From: Streptomyces hundungensis
Lineage (GTDB): Bacteria > Actinomycetota > Actinomycetes > Streptomycetales > Streptomycetaceae
DNA length: 64,000 bases
Direction: 5' to 3'
NCBI RefSeq assembly: GCF_003627815.1
Contig: NZ_CP032698.1
Coordinates: forward strand, 5,084,001 to 5,148,000
Position 1 is the stretch's first letter, and each line of letters begins with the position of its first letter. The position numbers and the translations under genes are program-made. The notes beneath the pieces are model-generated. The model did no database searches. It had not been told where the DNA came from and saw only the letters and a list, made by a program, of their open reading frames with translations. Positions 15,501 to 27,328 of this stretch are shown here, in pieces.

Positions 15501-17047
15501 CCGCGGGGCGGGTCGTCGCCGACCGCTACGAGCTGGCGGCGATCCTCGGCCAGGGCGGCATGGGTCAGGTGTGGACGGCGTACGACCGGCGTCTGGACCG
15601 CCGGGTCGCGGTGAAACTCCTGCGGCCCGACCGGGTCGCCGGCGGCCACGGCGCGGGCGGGGACGTCGACGAGCTGCGGCGCCGGTTCGTGCGCGAATGC
15701 CGGGTGACCGCGCAGGTCGACCACCCCGGCCTCGTCACCGTGCACGACGCGGGCGGCGACGGCGACGACCTGTACCTCGTCATGCAGTACGTCGAGGGCG
15801 CGGACCTCGCCGACCACCTCGCCGAGCACGAGCCCTACCCCTGGCCGTGGACGGTGGCCGTCGCCGCCCAGCTGTGCGCGGTGCTCTCGGCGGTGCACGC
15901 CGTGCCGATCGTCCACCGCGACCTCAAGCCGCGCAATGTGATGGTGCGCCCCGACGGCACGGTGACCGTCCTCGACCTGGGCGTCGCCTCCGTCCTGGAC
16001 ACCGACACGACGCGCCTCACCCACACCGGCTCCCCCATCGGCTCGCCCGCCTACATGGCGCCCGAGCAGGCGATGGGCGGCGCCGTCGGCCCGGGCACCG
16101 ATCTGTACGCGCTCGGTGTGCTGCTGCACGAACTGCTCAGCGGGGACGTCCCGTTCGCGGGGTCCACCGCGCTCGGCGTCCTGCACCGCCATCTGTACGA
16201 GCCGCCGGTTCCGGTGCGCAGAGTGCGGCCCGAAGTGCCCGAGTCCCTCGAAGCGCTGGTGCTGCGGCTGCTCGCCAAGGACCCTCAGGACAGGCCGAGT
16301 TGTGCGCAGGAGGTGTACGAGCACCTGGCGCCGCTGCTTCCCGCGCGCGGCGGCCCCGGCCCCACGGGCCCGCTCGACCCGACCCGGCCGTTCCTGCGCC
16401 CGCACGCGCCCTGGCCCGACCGGCCGGGGCCCGCGCCCGGCCCGCCCGCCGGCGCGCCGCCGCTGCCCGCCGTCCCGCCGCGGCCCGATGTGGCGGGCGC
16501 CGTCGACGAGGTCAAGCGGCTGCTCGGCGAGGGCCGCATCACCCAGGCCGTCGACATCCTCGGCTCGATCCTGCCCGCCGCGGCGGCCGAGCACGGCGAA
16601 CGCTCGCCGGTGGTACGCATCCTGCGCAAGCAGTACGCGGCGACGCTGATGGACGACGGCCAGTACCGGCGCGCCCTGCCCGAACTGCGCCGGCTCGCCG
16701 CCGACCGGTCGGCCGAGGCGGGCCCTGCCGACCCGGGCGCCCTGGACTTCCGCCACGACGCGGCGCACTGCCTCGAACAGCTCGGTGAGGCGGGCGCGGC
16801 GCTCGCCGAGTACCGGTCGGTGCTGCCCGGCTTCGAGGCGCTGTACGCCGCGACCGACCCGGCCCGCCCGTTCGGCGTCCGCCACCGGATCGGGCATCTG
16901 CTCCTCGCGGTCGGGGACCACGCGGCGGGCCACCAGCAGCTCCAGTCCCTGCTGTGGGACGCGGAACGGGTGTACGGCCCGCAGCACCCCTACCCCGCCG
17001 AGCTGCGCCGCGCCCTTGCCCACCAGCGGGAAGTCCGGGGGGCGTAA
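15497..17047 (+). CDS. Soluble Hanks-type Ser/Thr protein kinase with TPR-like tail
   Basis: 516 residues. The kinase domain covers about 8-285: glycine loop GQGGMGQVW, catalytic Lys40 (VAVKLL), HRDLKPRN with Asp142, then DLG at 160-162 in place of DFG, and SPAYMAPE. A Pro-rich linker (~310-345) leads to a helical C-terminal ~160 residues with tetratricopeptide-like spacing. No membrane helix or PASTA repeats are present, unlike PknB, so membrane contact probably comes from the coupled upstream gene. The start is GTG 15497. The 3' end overlaps the convergent YfhO-type gene by 58 bp. Confidence 0.88.
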   Translation: MTAGRVVADRYELAAILGQGGMGQVWTAYDRRLDRRVAVKLLRPDRVAGGHGAGGDVDELRRRFVRECRVTAQVDHPGLVTVHDAGGDGDDLYLVMQYVEGADLADHLAEHEPYPWPWTVAVAAQLCAVLSAVHAVPIVHRDLKPRNVMVRPDGTVTVLDLGVASVLDTDTTRLTHTGSPIGSPAYMAPEQAMGGAVGPGTDLYALGVLLHELLSGDVPFAGSTALGVLHRHLYEPPVPVRRVRPEVPESLEALVLRLLAKDPQDRPSCAQEVYEHLAPLLPARGGPGPTGPLDPTRPFLRPHAPWPDRPGPAPGPPAGAPPLPAVPPRPDVAGAVDEVKRLLGEGRITQAVDILGSILPAAAAEHGERSPVVRILRKQYAATLMDDGQYRRALPELRRLAADRSAEAGPADPGALDFRHDAAHCLEQLGEAGAALAEYRSVLPGFEALYAATDPARPFGVRHRIGHLLLAVGDHAAGHQQLQSLLWDAERVYGPQHPYPAELRRALAHQREVRGA

Positions 17048-19509
17048 CCGCCCGCCCGGGACGTCCGGCGGTATCGGCCCCACCCCGCCACGCTTAGCAG
17101 CGCGAGCAGTGCCGCGCCGCCCACCAGCGAGCCCGAACGCAGGCCCGGCGGGCGGAAGGAGCACTCCACCGCGCGGGCGCCGGACGGCAGGGCGACGGCG
17201 GTCAGGCCCAGGTAGTCGCCCGCGGGGGCCGCCGCCGCGCCGTCGACGCGGCAGCTCCAGCCCGCGATGCGGGGCATCGCGAACACCGCCGTTCCGGTGG
17301 CCCCGGCGGGGAGTTCGGCGCGGATCGAGCTGTCCGCGACCGAGACCTTCGCGGCGCCCTTCGCCCGCAGGGCGGCGACCGCCCGGTCAAGCGCCACCCG
17401 GTCCAGGCAGCCCAGTTCGGCACGCCGGTCGACGGGGCTCAGGGTGATGCGCGAGGCGGCGCCCGGGCCCGCCGACGTGCCGAACGGCAACATCGGAGCC
17501 CGGCGGCTGGGTGCTCCGCCGCGCATCTCGACGGCGGGCCCCGACCCGAGGCGGGCGCTGCCGAAGTGTTCCGGCGCCCACAGGAAGATGTCGGTCCCGG
17601 CGGGACAGCCCTGGGCGAGGGTGCGCCGCATATAGACGCGGGCGCCGAGCAGAAGCTCCTGGTTGCCGAACGGGTCGTCGCCGTACGCCGGTTGGGGCCC
17701 GGGCGGGCGGAGGGTGACCAGCGGCGGCGTCGCGGCGGCCCGGACCAGTACCGGCTCGCCGTCCTTGCCCGCGACGCGGATCCGCGCGCCCACCGAGAAG
17801 ATCGCGTCGGTCACCGGGTTGTCCAGGGTCTGCACCGCCCGCCCCCGCGAGGTCCAGCCGCCGCCGAGCGCGGTCAGCGTACGGTTCAAGACCTCCGGGG
17901 TGAGACTGGAGTAGTAGGCAGCGCCCTCGCCGCCGAGCAGCAGCGGATCGTTGTTGGTGATCTGGAGCCGGCCCGGGTCGGTGCGGTAGGCGGGCCAGCC
18001 GGAAGCCTCCGACTCCCGTGCGGCGCGCGCCGTGTGCCGGGCACTCCAGGCGGGATAGCCGTCCATGCGGGCCGCCCGCTCCTGGTCCCCGTACGCCACC
18101 GTCACCCCCGCCTGGGCGATCTGTGCCCCGGCCAGCAGGGCGAGCGCGACGAGCGTCGGCCCGCGCCGGCCGCGCCGGGCCAGGAACAGGCCGCCCACGG
18201 TGGCCGCCAGGCCCGCCGCGAGCAGCGGATACGTCCACGCGGAGACCAGTTCGCTGAAGGCGGCGCCCGCCGCGATCAGGGCGAGCACACCGCCCCCGCC
18301 GAGCAGCGCGCGCCGCCCGGGTATGCCGTACGACAGGGAGACCCAGGCGGCGATCACCAGCAGCCCGCACAGGACGAACGTCTGGCGGTAAGGGCTGCCG
18401 TTGGGGGTGACGAAGGCGTGCCAGGCCAGATGGGTCGGCTTCCACTGGAAGGAGAGCGCGACGGCGAGGGCGAGCCCGCTCCACGCGAACCGTTCGCGGC
18501 GCGGAACCGCGCGGTGGAAGCCGAGGGTGCAGGCGAGGAAGAGCGCGCCGGTGCCGAGGAAGACGGCGGGGGAGGAGAAGGAGTAGGTGCCGGGCAGGGT
18601 GCGGGCCAGATAGTCCGGCCAGGACACCGGCGCGAACTCCCGCACCCAGCCCGGGTGCGCGTGCCGGGTGCCCAGGTAGACGGTGAACAGGATCGGCGCC
18701 GCGAGCCCGACGCCGATCGCCACCGACCGCGCGGCCACCAGCGCCGTCCGGATCCTGCTGTACGTCGACCGCATGTCCGTCGCGCGGTCCACGTACAGGA
18801 GGAGGAGCAGGACGAGCCCGGCTCCGATCGTCGCCATGTACGCGGTGTAGAAGTTGGCGATCCAGGCGAGCGCCACGATCAGCGGGCCGAGGACCGGCCG
18901 CCGGCCGCTCCTGGCCCAGTGGCCGACCAGGCAGAGCAGCGGGAAGGCGATCAGGCCGTCCAGCCACATCGGGTTGTAGATGGACTCCAGGACCGACCAG
19001 CCGCACAGCGCGTACGCGGCGCCGAGCACCCCCGCCGCCCAGCGGTGGCGGACCACCGGGCGCAGCGCGAGCAGCAGCACCGTCATCGCGGCGGCCGCGG
19101 CGGCCATCTTCAGGACGGTGATCGCGTACACCGCGAGGTCGATGCGGTCGCGCGGGAAGAGCGCGACGAGCGGGGCGAACGGGCTGCCCAGATACGTACC
19201 GAGGTCGGGCAGGAACGAAGTCCCGTACCCCGACTGCCAGTTGAGGAGCAGCCCGCCCTCGGCGCGACCGTGCAGCAGGTCCCACAGGTGGGCGTGGAAG
19301 GGGACGAACTGGTTGCCCAGGTCGTTGATGGCGCGGGTGTGGCGCTGGAGCGGGCCCAGCGGGATCACCCCGGCGACGGCGTCCGCGCCGCACACCGAGA
19401 CCAGGCTGATCAGTGCGGAGAGGGCGGCGGCCCGGGCGCCGGGGCGGCGGGCGGCGGGGCCGCGTACCGGGGCCACCGGCGGGGCGTGGGCGGCTTCGAG
19501 GGTCGGCAT
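16990..19509 (-). CDS. YfhO-family multispanning membrane protein
   Basis: 839 residues with about a dozen membrane helices in the first ~480 residues and one near the C-terminus (ALLALLSVAGWGRY). An extracellular domain of ~320 residues lies between. The N-terminal loop (DLGNQFVPFHAHLWDLLHG) and the DLGTYLGSPF region match YfhO-type GT-C proteins, thought to glycosylate cell-envelope polymers; the substrate here is unknown. AAAGGAC precedes ATG 19509. The stop lies inside the 3' end of the kinase gene on the other strand. Confidence 0.85.
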   Translation of the reverse strand: MPTLEAAHAPPVAPVRGPAARRPGARAAALSALISLVSVCGADAVAGVIPLGPLQRHTRAINDLGNQFVPFHAHLWDLLHGRAEGGLLLNWQSGYGTSFLPDLGTYLGSPFAPLVALFPRDRIDLAVYAITVLKMAAAAAAMTVLLLALRPVVRHRWAAGVLGAAYALCGWSVLESIYNPMWLDGLIAFPLLCLVGHWARSGRRPVLGPLIVALAWIANFYTAYMATIGAGLVLLLLLYVDRATDMRSTYSRIRTALVAARSVAIGVGLAAPILFTVYLGTRHAHPGWVREFAPVSWPDYLARTLPGTYSFSSPAVFLGTGALFLACTLGFHRAVPRRERFAWSGLALAVALSFQWKPTHLAWHAFVTPNGSPYRQTFVLCGLLVIAAWVSLSYGIPGRRALLGGGGVLALIAAGAAFSELVSAWTYPLLAAGLAATVGGLFLARRGRRGPTLVALALLAGAQIAQAGVTVAYGDQERAARMDGYPAWSARHTARAARESEASGWPAYRTDPGRLQITNNDPLLLGGEGAAYYSSLTPEVLNRTLTALGGGWTSRGRAVQTLDNPVTDAIFSVGARIRVAGKDGEPVLVRAAATPPLVTLRPPGPQPAYGDDPFGNQELLLGARVYMRRTLAQGCPAGTDIFLWAPEHFGSARLGSGPAVEMRGGAPSRRAPMLPFGTSAGPGAASRITLSPVDRRAELGCLDRVALDRAVAALRAKGAAKVSVADSSIRAELPAGATGTAVFAMPRIAGWSCRVDGAAAAPAGDYLGLTAVALPSGARAVECSFRPPGLRSGSLVGGAALLALLSVAGWGRYRRTSRAGGYAPRTSRWWARARRSSAG

Positions 19510-19757
19510 CGAGGTCCTTTGCTGTGCGCTGCCGTCGAATATGCCGGACCCGCGGGGGCAACACAGCGGGCCCGGGCGTCCGTTCACGCGATGGACGGCG
19601 CCGCTTCACCCGGCTTCACCCCCGCGACCGATGGGGGCCCCGAATCGTTGGGCGAATCAGTGGCCCCGGCCACCTCGACTGCCTACCATCGATCATCGCA
19701 AGGTCTTAGCAAGGTCCGTCGCCACGCCGCACGTATCTGCTCCGCCGGGAGGCTCCT

Positions 19758-20432
19758 TTGCACCGCCGCCGTCGTACCGCGCTCTCCGTCTCCGTCGCCC
19801 TGCTCGCCGCGGGCCCGCTCCTCGCGGCCTGCGGGAGTACGGCCCATCCGGGGGCCGCCGCCGTCGTCGGGGGCGAACGGATCGAGGTCTCCGCGCTCCA
19901 GGCCGAGGTCAAGGACGTACGGACGGCTCAGCAGAAGTCCCCGCAGTCCGCCCAGTTGATCAAGGACTCGGGGCAGCTCGGCAAGGTGAAGCTCAGCAAC
20001 ATGATCTTCGACCGGGTCCTTGCGCGCGCCGCCGAGCAGGCCGGGGTGAGCGTGAGCCCCAAGGAGGTCCAGGACGCGCGGGCCGCGATGGTGCGGCAGG
20101 CCGGCGGTGAGGACCAGCTGCGCGAGCAGGCGCTGGGCCAGGGCGGGCTCGCCCCCGACCAGATCGACACCTATGTCCGGCGCCAGGTCACCGAGCAGAA
20201 GCTGGCCGGCGCGATCGGCGCCCGCACCCAGCAGGATCTGCTGCCCGCCCTGGTCAAGGCGTCCAAGGAGCTGAAGGTCGACGTGAACCCGCGCTACGGC
20301 AGCTGGAACGCGAGCCAGATCCAGCTCGCCGACTACCAGGCACCCTGGATCGCCAAGACCAAGGTCGCGCCTCTCCAGGGCGCCGCCGACGACCAGCAGG
20401 TCGACCCCGAGGACTCCGCGTCGACCGGCTGA
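19758..20432 (+). CDS. SurA N-terminal-domain lipoprotein (foldase-like)
   Basis: 224 residues. The signal peptide ends in lipobox LLAAC (Cys25). The body matches a SurA/PrsA N-terminal chaperone domain (VVGGERIEVSALQAEV, then helices to about residue 175). No parvulin PPIase domain follows, so any role is as a chaperone rather than an isomerase. The start is TTG 19758 with GGGAGG upstream; no ATG/GTG fits the signal peptide. It sits 22 nt before mazG and probably shares its transcript. Confidence 0.8.
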   Translation: MHRRRRTALSVSVALLAAGPLLAACGSTAHPGAAAVVGGERIEVSALQAEVKDVRTAQQKSPQSAQLIKDSGQLGKVKLSNMIFDRVLARAAEQAGVSVSPKEVQDARAAMVRQAGGEDQLREQALGQGGLAPDQIDTYVRRQVTEQKLAGAIGARTQQDLLPALVKASKELKVDVNPRYGSWNASQIQLADYQAPWIAKTKVAPLQGAADDQQVDPEDSASTG

Positions 20433-20454
20433 GCCGCCGGGGTAGGTTCGGAGG

Positions 20455-21411
20455 GTGACCGCTGCTCAAGAACCCGGCCGAATCGTTCTGCTCACCGCGA
20501 GCCACCGGGTCGCCCCCGGCCTGTTGTCCTGGCCCGCGTGGGAGACCCTGCGCGCCGCCGACCTCGTCCTGTGCCCCGACGCCGGGCACCCGCAGCTTCC
20601 GTATCTGCGCGAGGCCGGCGTCGCGGTGGAGATCTCGGTGCCGGTGGCGTCCGACCTGGTCGAGGCGTGCGCGGGCGGCCGCACCGTGGTCGTCCTGCCC
20701 TCCGGTGAGGGCGACCGTGACCTGACCGACGGCCTCGCCCGGCTCGCCGGCTCCGGCCGGGTCTCCATGCCGAACCTCGAACTGCTCCCCGGCTCCTACG
20801 ACCTGCCGGGCGCGCGCCTGCTCGACCTGGTCCAGGTCATGGACCGCATCCGGCGCTCCTGCCCCTGGTCCTCGCGCCAGACCCACCAGGGCCTCGCCAA
20901 GTACGCGCTGGAAGAGGCGTACGAACTCGTCGAGGCGGTGGAGGAGGGGGACCGCGACGAGCTGCGCGAGGAGCTCGGCGACGTGCTGCTCCAAGTCGTC
21001 TTCCACGCGCGGATCGCCGAGGAGGACGAGGAGGAGCCGTTCTCCGTAGACGACGTCGCGGCCGGGATCGTGGAGAAGCTCATCCACCGGCATCCGCATG
21101 TGTTCGGCTCCGAGACGGCCGAGACGCCGGAGGAGGTCAAGGAGCACTGGCTGCGGATGAAGGGGGTCGAGAAGCGGCGGGCGTCGGTGACGGACGGGGT
21201 GCCGCTGGGGCAGCCGGCGCTGGCCCTCGCGGCCAAGCTGTCCGCGCGGGCCCACACGGCGGACCTGTCGGTGCCGCTTCCCTCCGGGGAGGGTGTGGGG
21301 TATCGGCTGTTGGCGATGGCCGTGGAGGCGGAGCGGGGTGGGGTGGATCCGGAGGGGGCGTTGCGGGCGGCTGCGCGGGCGTACCGGGACGCCATCCGCT
21401 CGGCGGAGTAG
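20455..21411 (+). CDS. mazG: MazG nucleoside triphosphate pyrophosphohydrolase
   Basis: 318 residues. The C-terminal ~200 are a MazG all-alpha NTP-PPase: MDRIRRSCPWSSRQTHQ, then the metal-binding EEAYELVEAVEEGD and REELGDVLLQVVFH, and KLIHRHPHVFG. This cleaves (d)NTPs or ppGpp-like substrates to monophosphates and pyrophosphate. The N-terminal ~115 residues (IVLLTASHRVAPGLLSWPAW, LVLCPDAGHP) look like a shortened, decayed tetrapyrrole-methylase domain, as in YabN-type fusions, but without its SAM-binding loop. Start GTG 20455. Repeat locus 2 follows directly. Confidence 0.9.
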   Translation: MTAAQEPGRIVLLTASHRVAPGLLSWPAWETLRAADLVLCPDAGHPQLPYLREAGVAVEISVPVASDLVEACAGGRTVVVLPSGEGDRDLTDGLARLAGSGRVSMPNLELLPGSYDLPGARLLDLVQVMDRIRRSCPWSSRQTHQGLAKYALEEAYELVEAVEEGDRDELREELGDVLLQVVFHARIAEEDEEEPFSVDDVAAGIVEKLIHRHPHVFGSETAETPEEVKEHWLRMKGVEKRRASVTDGVPLGQPALALAAKLSARAHTADLSVPLPSGEGVGYRLLAMAVEAERGGVDPEGALRAAARAYRDAIRSAE

Positions 21412-21602
21412 CCCCCACCCCGCCCCTCCCCGAAACCCTCCGGGGGCTCCCGGTTCCCTGCGGGTCGTGGGTGGCTGGGCGCGCAGTTCCCCGCGCCCCT
21501 CAGCGGCCCCGGTGCTGGCCCGCACCTCAGCCTGTCCGGCGTTTGAGGACGAGCGCCGTTCAGGCGCGATCGGGGTCTGGGGCGGAGCCCCGGAGGGGGC
21601 GG
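21412..21602. repeat. Composite intergenic repeat locus 2 (inverted, D-C-B-A)
   Basis: The order is reversed relative to the mazG and P450 transcripts. It holds a C-rich tail (complement of module D), one C unit (GCGCAGTTCCCCGCGCCCCT), the complement of module B (GACGAGCGCCGTTCAGGCGC) and one A hairpin (GGGGCGGAGCCCC). It fills the gap between mazG and the P450. Confidence 0.75.
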
Positions 21603-21616
21603 GATAGCGTCGGGGG

Positions 21617-22873
21617 GTGCAGCATGAGGCCGATGCCCCCCTTCCCCCCGCCCCGGAACTCTTCACCTGGGAGTTCGCCACCAACCCCTACCCCGCCTAC
21701 GCCTGGCTCAGAACGCACGCCCCCGTGCACCGCACCCGGCTGCCGAGCGGCGTCGAGGCGTGGCTGGTGACGCGGTACGGGGACGCCAAGCAGGCCCTCG
21801 CCGACCAGCGGCTCTCCAAGAATCCGGCGCACCACGACGAGCCCGCCCACGCCAAGGGCAAGACGGGCATCCCGGGCGAGCGCAAGGCCGAGCTGATGAC
21901 GCATCTGCTCAACATCGACCCCCCGGACCACACCCGCCTCCGCCGCCTCGTGTCGAAGGCGTTCACGCCCCGTACGGTCGCCCAATTCGCGCCCCGCGTA
22001 CAGGAGTTGACCGACCAGCTCATCGACGCGTTCGCGGCGGAGGGGGAGGCCGACCTCATCCACGAGTTCGCCTTCCCGCTGCCCATCTACGCCATCTGCG
22101 ACCTGCTGGGCGTACCGCGCGAGGACCAGGACGACTTCCGCGACTGGGCGGGCATGATGATCCGCCATGGCGGCGGCCCCCGCGGCGGCGTCGCGCGGTC
22201 GGTGAAGAAGATGCGCGACTATCTCGCCGAGCTCATCCACAAGAAGCGCGAGAACCCCGGCGACGACCTCATCTCGCGGCTCATCGAGGCCAGCGACCAC
22301 GGCGAGCACCTGACGGAGAACGAGGCCGCCGCCATGGCCTTCATCCTGTTGTTCGCCGGGTTCGAGACGACGGTCAACCTCATCGGGAACGGCATGTACG
22401 CCCTGCTGCGCGACCCGGGGCAGCGCGAGCGCCTCCAGGCCTCGCTCGCCGCGGGGGAGAGCGACCTCCTGGAGACCGGTGTCGAGGAGCTCCTGCGCTT
22501 CGACGGGCCGGTGGAGCTCGCGACCTGGCGGTTCGCCGTCGAGCCGCTGACGCTCGGCGGGCAGGACATCGCGGCCGGCGACCCCGTCCTCGTGGTGCTG
22601 GCCGCGGCCGACCGCGACCCGGACCGCTTCGACGACCCCGACACCCTCGACCTCGGCCGCCGCGACAACCAGCACCTCGGGTACGGGCACGGCATCCACT
22701 ACTGCCTCGGCGCCCCGCTCGCCCGGCTGGAAGGGCAGACCGCGCTGGCGACCCTGTTGCGGCGCCTTCCCGATCTGCGGCTGGCGGTGGAACCCGAGGA
22801 CATGCGCTGGCGCGGCGGGCTCATCATGCGAGGTCTGCGCACCCTGCCGGTCGCGTTCACGCCGCCGCGCTGA
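21617..22873 (+). CDS. Cytochrome P450 (CYP107-like)
   Basis: 418 residues, the normal length for a soluble bacterial P450. The I-helix oxygen-binding motif is FAGFETTVN; the K-helix ExxR region is EELLRF...ATWRFA. The heme loop is LGYGHGIHYCLGAPLAR, with ligand Cys363. It should need a ferredoxin and reductase encoded elsewhere. No biosynthetic genes adjoin it, so the substrate cannot be inferred. The start is GTG 21617, just after repeat locus 2. The 143-bp gap to the next gene carries that gene's promoter. Confidence 0.93.
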   Translation: MQHEADAPLPPAPELFTWEFATNPYPAYAWLRTHAPVHRTRLPSGVEAWLVTRYGDAKQALADQRLSKNPAHHDEPAHAKGKTGIPGERKAELMTHLLNIDPPDHTRLRRLVSKAFTPRTVAQFAPRVQELTDQLIDAFAAEGEADLIHEFAFPLPIYAICDLLGVPREDQDDFRDWAGMMIRHGGGPRGGVARSVKKMRDYLAELIHKKRENPGDDLISRLIEASDHGEHLTENEAAAMAFILLFAGFETTVNLIGNGMYALLRDPGQRERLQASLAAGESDLLETGVEELLRFDGPVELATWRFAVEPLTLGGQDIAAGDPVLVVLAAADRDPDRFDDPDTLDLGRRDNQHLGYGHGIHYCLGAPLARLEGQTALATLLRRLPDLRLAVEPEDMRWRGGLIMRGLRTLPVAFTPPR

Positions 22874-23016
22874 AGCCCCGTACCCCCGCGATATCTGACG
22901 GACCGTCAAGACTGTGACTTTTATGTGATCGCGGGGGCATCGACTTGTGACAAACGTTCGAGTGCGGCTACCTTCACCGTTCATTCGGCTCAGCAGTCAC
23001 ACGGAAGGCTTTTCGC

Positions 23017-24054
23017 ATGCGCTCCGGGAATGGACGGCATCGTCGACCCCGCCAGGCACCCGCCCTCGTCGTCGCGGCAGGAGTGACCGGATCCGCTCTC
23101 GCGCTTCCGCTGCTCGCCGCGACCGGTGCGAACGCCGCGGACGCGAACACCTGGAACGAGGTGGCCGCCTGTGAGTCCGGCGGGCTGTGGAGCGCCGACT
23201 TCGGCAACGGCCTGTACGGCGGCCTCCAGTTCTCGCAGGCCACCTGGGAGGCGTACGGAGGCAACGAGTACGCCCAGCGTGCCGACCTCGCCAGCCGTGC
23301 CCAGCAGATAGCCGTCGCCGAGAAGGTGCTCGCGGCCAAGGGTGCCCAGGCCTTCGCCAACTGCGGTACCGGCGCCGGGCTCGCCAAGGGCGGCGGCGCG
23401 GCGGACGTCGACCCGGGCGTGCCCAGCGCCCCCACCGGCACGGCCTCGCCCGTCCCGACCGCCCCCGCCACCAAGGCGCCCGACACCACCCCGGCGCCGG
23501 GCGGTTCGACCCCCGCCAAGACCTCCCCGGACGCGCTCCCGCCGAGCGGCCCCGTCAAGTCCCCGGCGCCGTCCGGGTCCACGCCGGAGGGGGCCGGCAA
23601 GCACCGCGGCACGCCCGCGCCGGAGGAGAGCGCCGGCGCCACGTCCCGGGGCACCGGCACGGACGCCCCGGCCGGTTCGAGCGGCTCCACGGCTCCGGCG
23701 GGTTCGGCCGGGTCGACGGGGTCGGCCGGTTCGGGTTCGGGCGCCGCGGGTGACGCCGCCCCGAACCGTGACTCCGGACAGCACGCCTCGCGGGGTGACG
23801 GTGCCTCACGTGAGGCCGGCAACGCCCCTGCGGCGAGCGGCGACTACACGGTCCGCCCCGGCGACAATCTGTCGGCCATCGCCGAAGCGAACAAGGTGCA
23901 GGGCGGCTGGCCCGCGCTCTACCACGCCAACGAGCAGCTCATCGGCACCGACCCGAACCTCATCCTGCCCGGCCAGAGCCTGGCTCTGACGGAGGTGAAG
24001 GGCGCGCCGACGACTGCGGCCCCGGCCCCGAACTCGGCCCCGAAGCAGGGCTAG
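23017..24054 (+). CDS. Resuscitation-promoting factor with LysM domain
   Basis: 345 residues, secreted (signal peptide ending near LAATGANA, residue 40). The Rpf transglycosylase-like domain follows (NTWNEVAACESGG, catalytic Glu53; [14 protein letters not shown]). A ~150-residue Pro/Ser/Gly/Thr-rich linker comes next, then a C-terminal LysM (about 275-325) for peptidoglycan binding. It should cleave peptidoglycan during spore germination and growth. By position it matches the gene I recall as rpfC. ATG 23017 follows GGAAGG. Unlike its downstream paralogue it has no long riboswitch leader. Confidence 0.9.
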   Translation: MRSGNGRHRRPRQAPALVVAAGVTGSALALPLLAATGANAADANTWNEVAACESGGLWSADFGNGLYGGLQFSQATWEAYGGNEYAQRADLASRAQQIAVAEKVLAAKGAQAFANCGTGAGLAKGGGAADVDPGVPSAPTGTASPVPTAPATKAPDTTPAPGGSTPAKTSPDALPPSGPVKSPAPSGSTPEGAGKHRGTPAPEESAGATSRGTGTDAPAGSSGSTAPAGSAGSTGSAGSGSGAAGDAAPNRDSGQHASRGDGASREAGNAPAASGDYTVRPGDNLSAIAEANKVQGGWPALYHANEQLIGTDPNLILPGQSLALTEVKGAPTTAAPAPNSAPKQG

Positions 24055-24214
24055 TTCGAGGGTGTATGTCCGTTGTGTGCAAGTGAGACATGGGTCTCTT
24101 AGCCCCAACTGGCGTGTCTCGTCCGACCGGTCCGTCCGCCCCGCCCCTCACCTGCGAAAACAACCGTTCTGTGGAGGCAAGTAGGGGGGTTTTCTCCCCG
24201 ATGTGCCTCTTTGA

Positions 24215-26707
<2,493 letters not shown>

Positions 26708-26739
26708 CGTGTGAAGGGCTGACGCCCTAGCCAGTCGTC

Positions 26740-26784
26740 CGTACGTCCCCGGCCGCGGTCCCGTACCGTGTCCGGGGACGTACG
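26740..26784 (+). terminator. Hairpin after enolase
   Basis: CGTACGTCCCCGG pairs with CCGGGGACGTACG, a 13-bp stem 3' of eno and before divIC. No T-run. Confidence 0.6.
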
Positions 26785-26809
26785 TGTGTGATGGGGAGGC
26801 GGGAGAGCG

Positions 26810-27298
26810 ATGGGCAAGGAAGCCAAGGTCAAGGACCGTGACCGGTTCTCCACCGCGGCCCGGCTCAAGGTGCTCGGCGAGCAGACCGCGGCCCGCGTCT
26901 ACCGCTCGCAGAACAAACGCCAGGCCCGCCGCTCGCGCCTCACCGGCCGGGCGGCGCTGCTGGCCCTGGTGCTCTGCTCCCTGATCGTGGCGCTCGCCTA
27001 CCCCATGCGGCAGTACGTGTCGCAGCGCGGCGACATCGCCGACCAGCAGCGCAAGGCCGCCGACGCCCAGCAGGCCGTCGAGCGGCTGCGGGACGAGAAG
27101 GCGCGGCTCCAGGACGACGCGTACATCGAGAAGCTGGCCCGCGAGCACCTGCACATGCAGTTCCCCGGGGAGAGCGGCTTCACCGTCGTCGACCCGGGCG
27201 CGGCGAACAAGCACCGCGAGGACAAGGGCGCCACCGGCCGCGCCTGGCACTCCAACCTCTGGGACGGCGTCGACAAGGCCGACCGTTCCGCCAACTGA
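26810..27298 (+). CDS. divIC: DivIC/FtsB-type septum formation protein
   Basis: 162 residues. A basic cytoplasmic N-terminus (~47) leads to one membrane helix (AALLALVLCSLIVALAYPM), then a coiled coil (DIADQQRKAADAQQAVERL to about 105) and the FtsB/DivIC motif YIEKLAREHLHMQFPGE. It should act in the divisome with FtsL/DivIC and FtsQ/DivIB during sporulation septation. GGGAG precedes ATG 26810. It lies about 100 bp after eno and 30 bp before the DUF501 gene. Confidence 0.88.
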   Translation: MGKEAKVKDRDRFSTAARLKVLGEQTAARVYRSQNKRQARRSRLTGRAALLALVLCSLIVALAYPMRQYVSQRGDIADQQRKAADAQQAVERLRDEKARLQDDAYIEKLAREHLHMQFPGESGFTVVDPGAANKHREDKGATGRAWHSNLWDGVDKADRSAN

Positions 27299-27328
27299 CC
27301 ACCGCTAGCGATAGAGACCGACCCAGTC

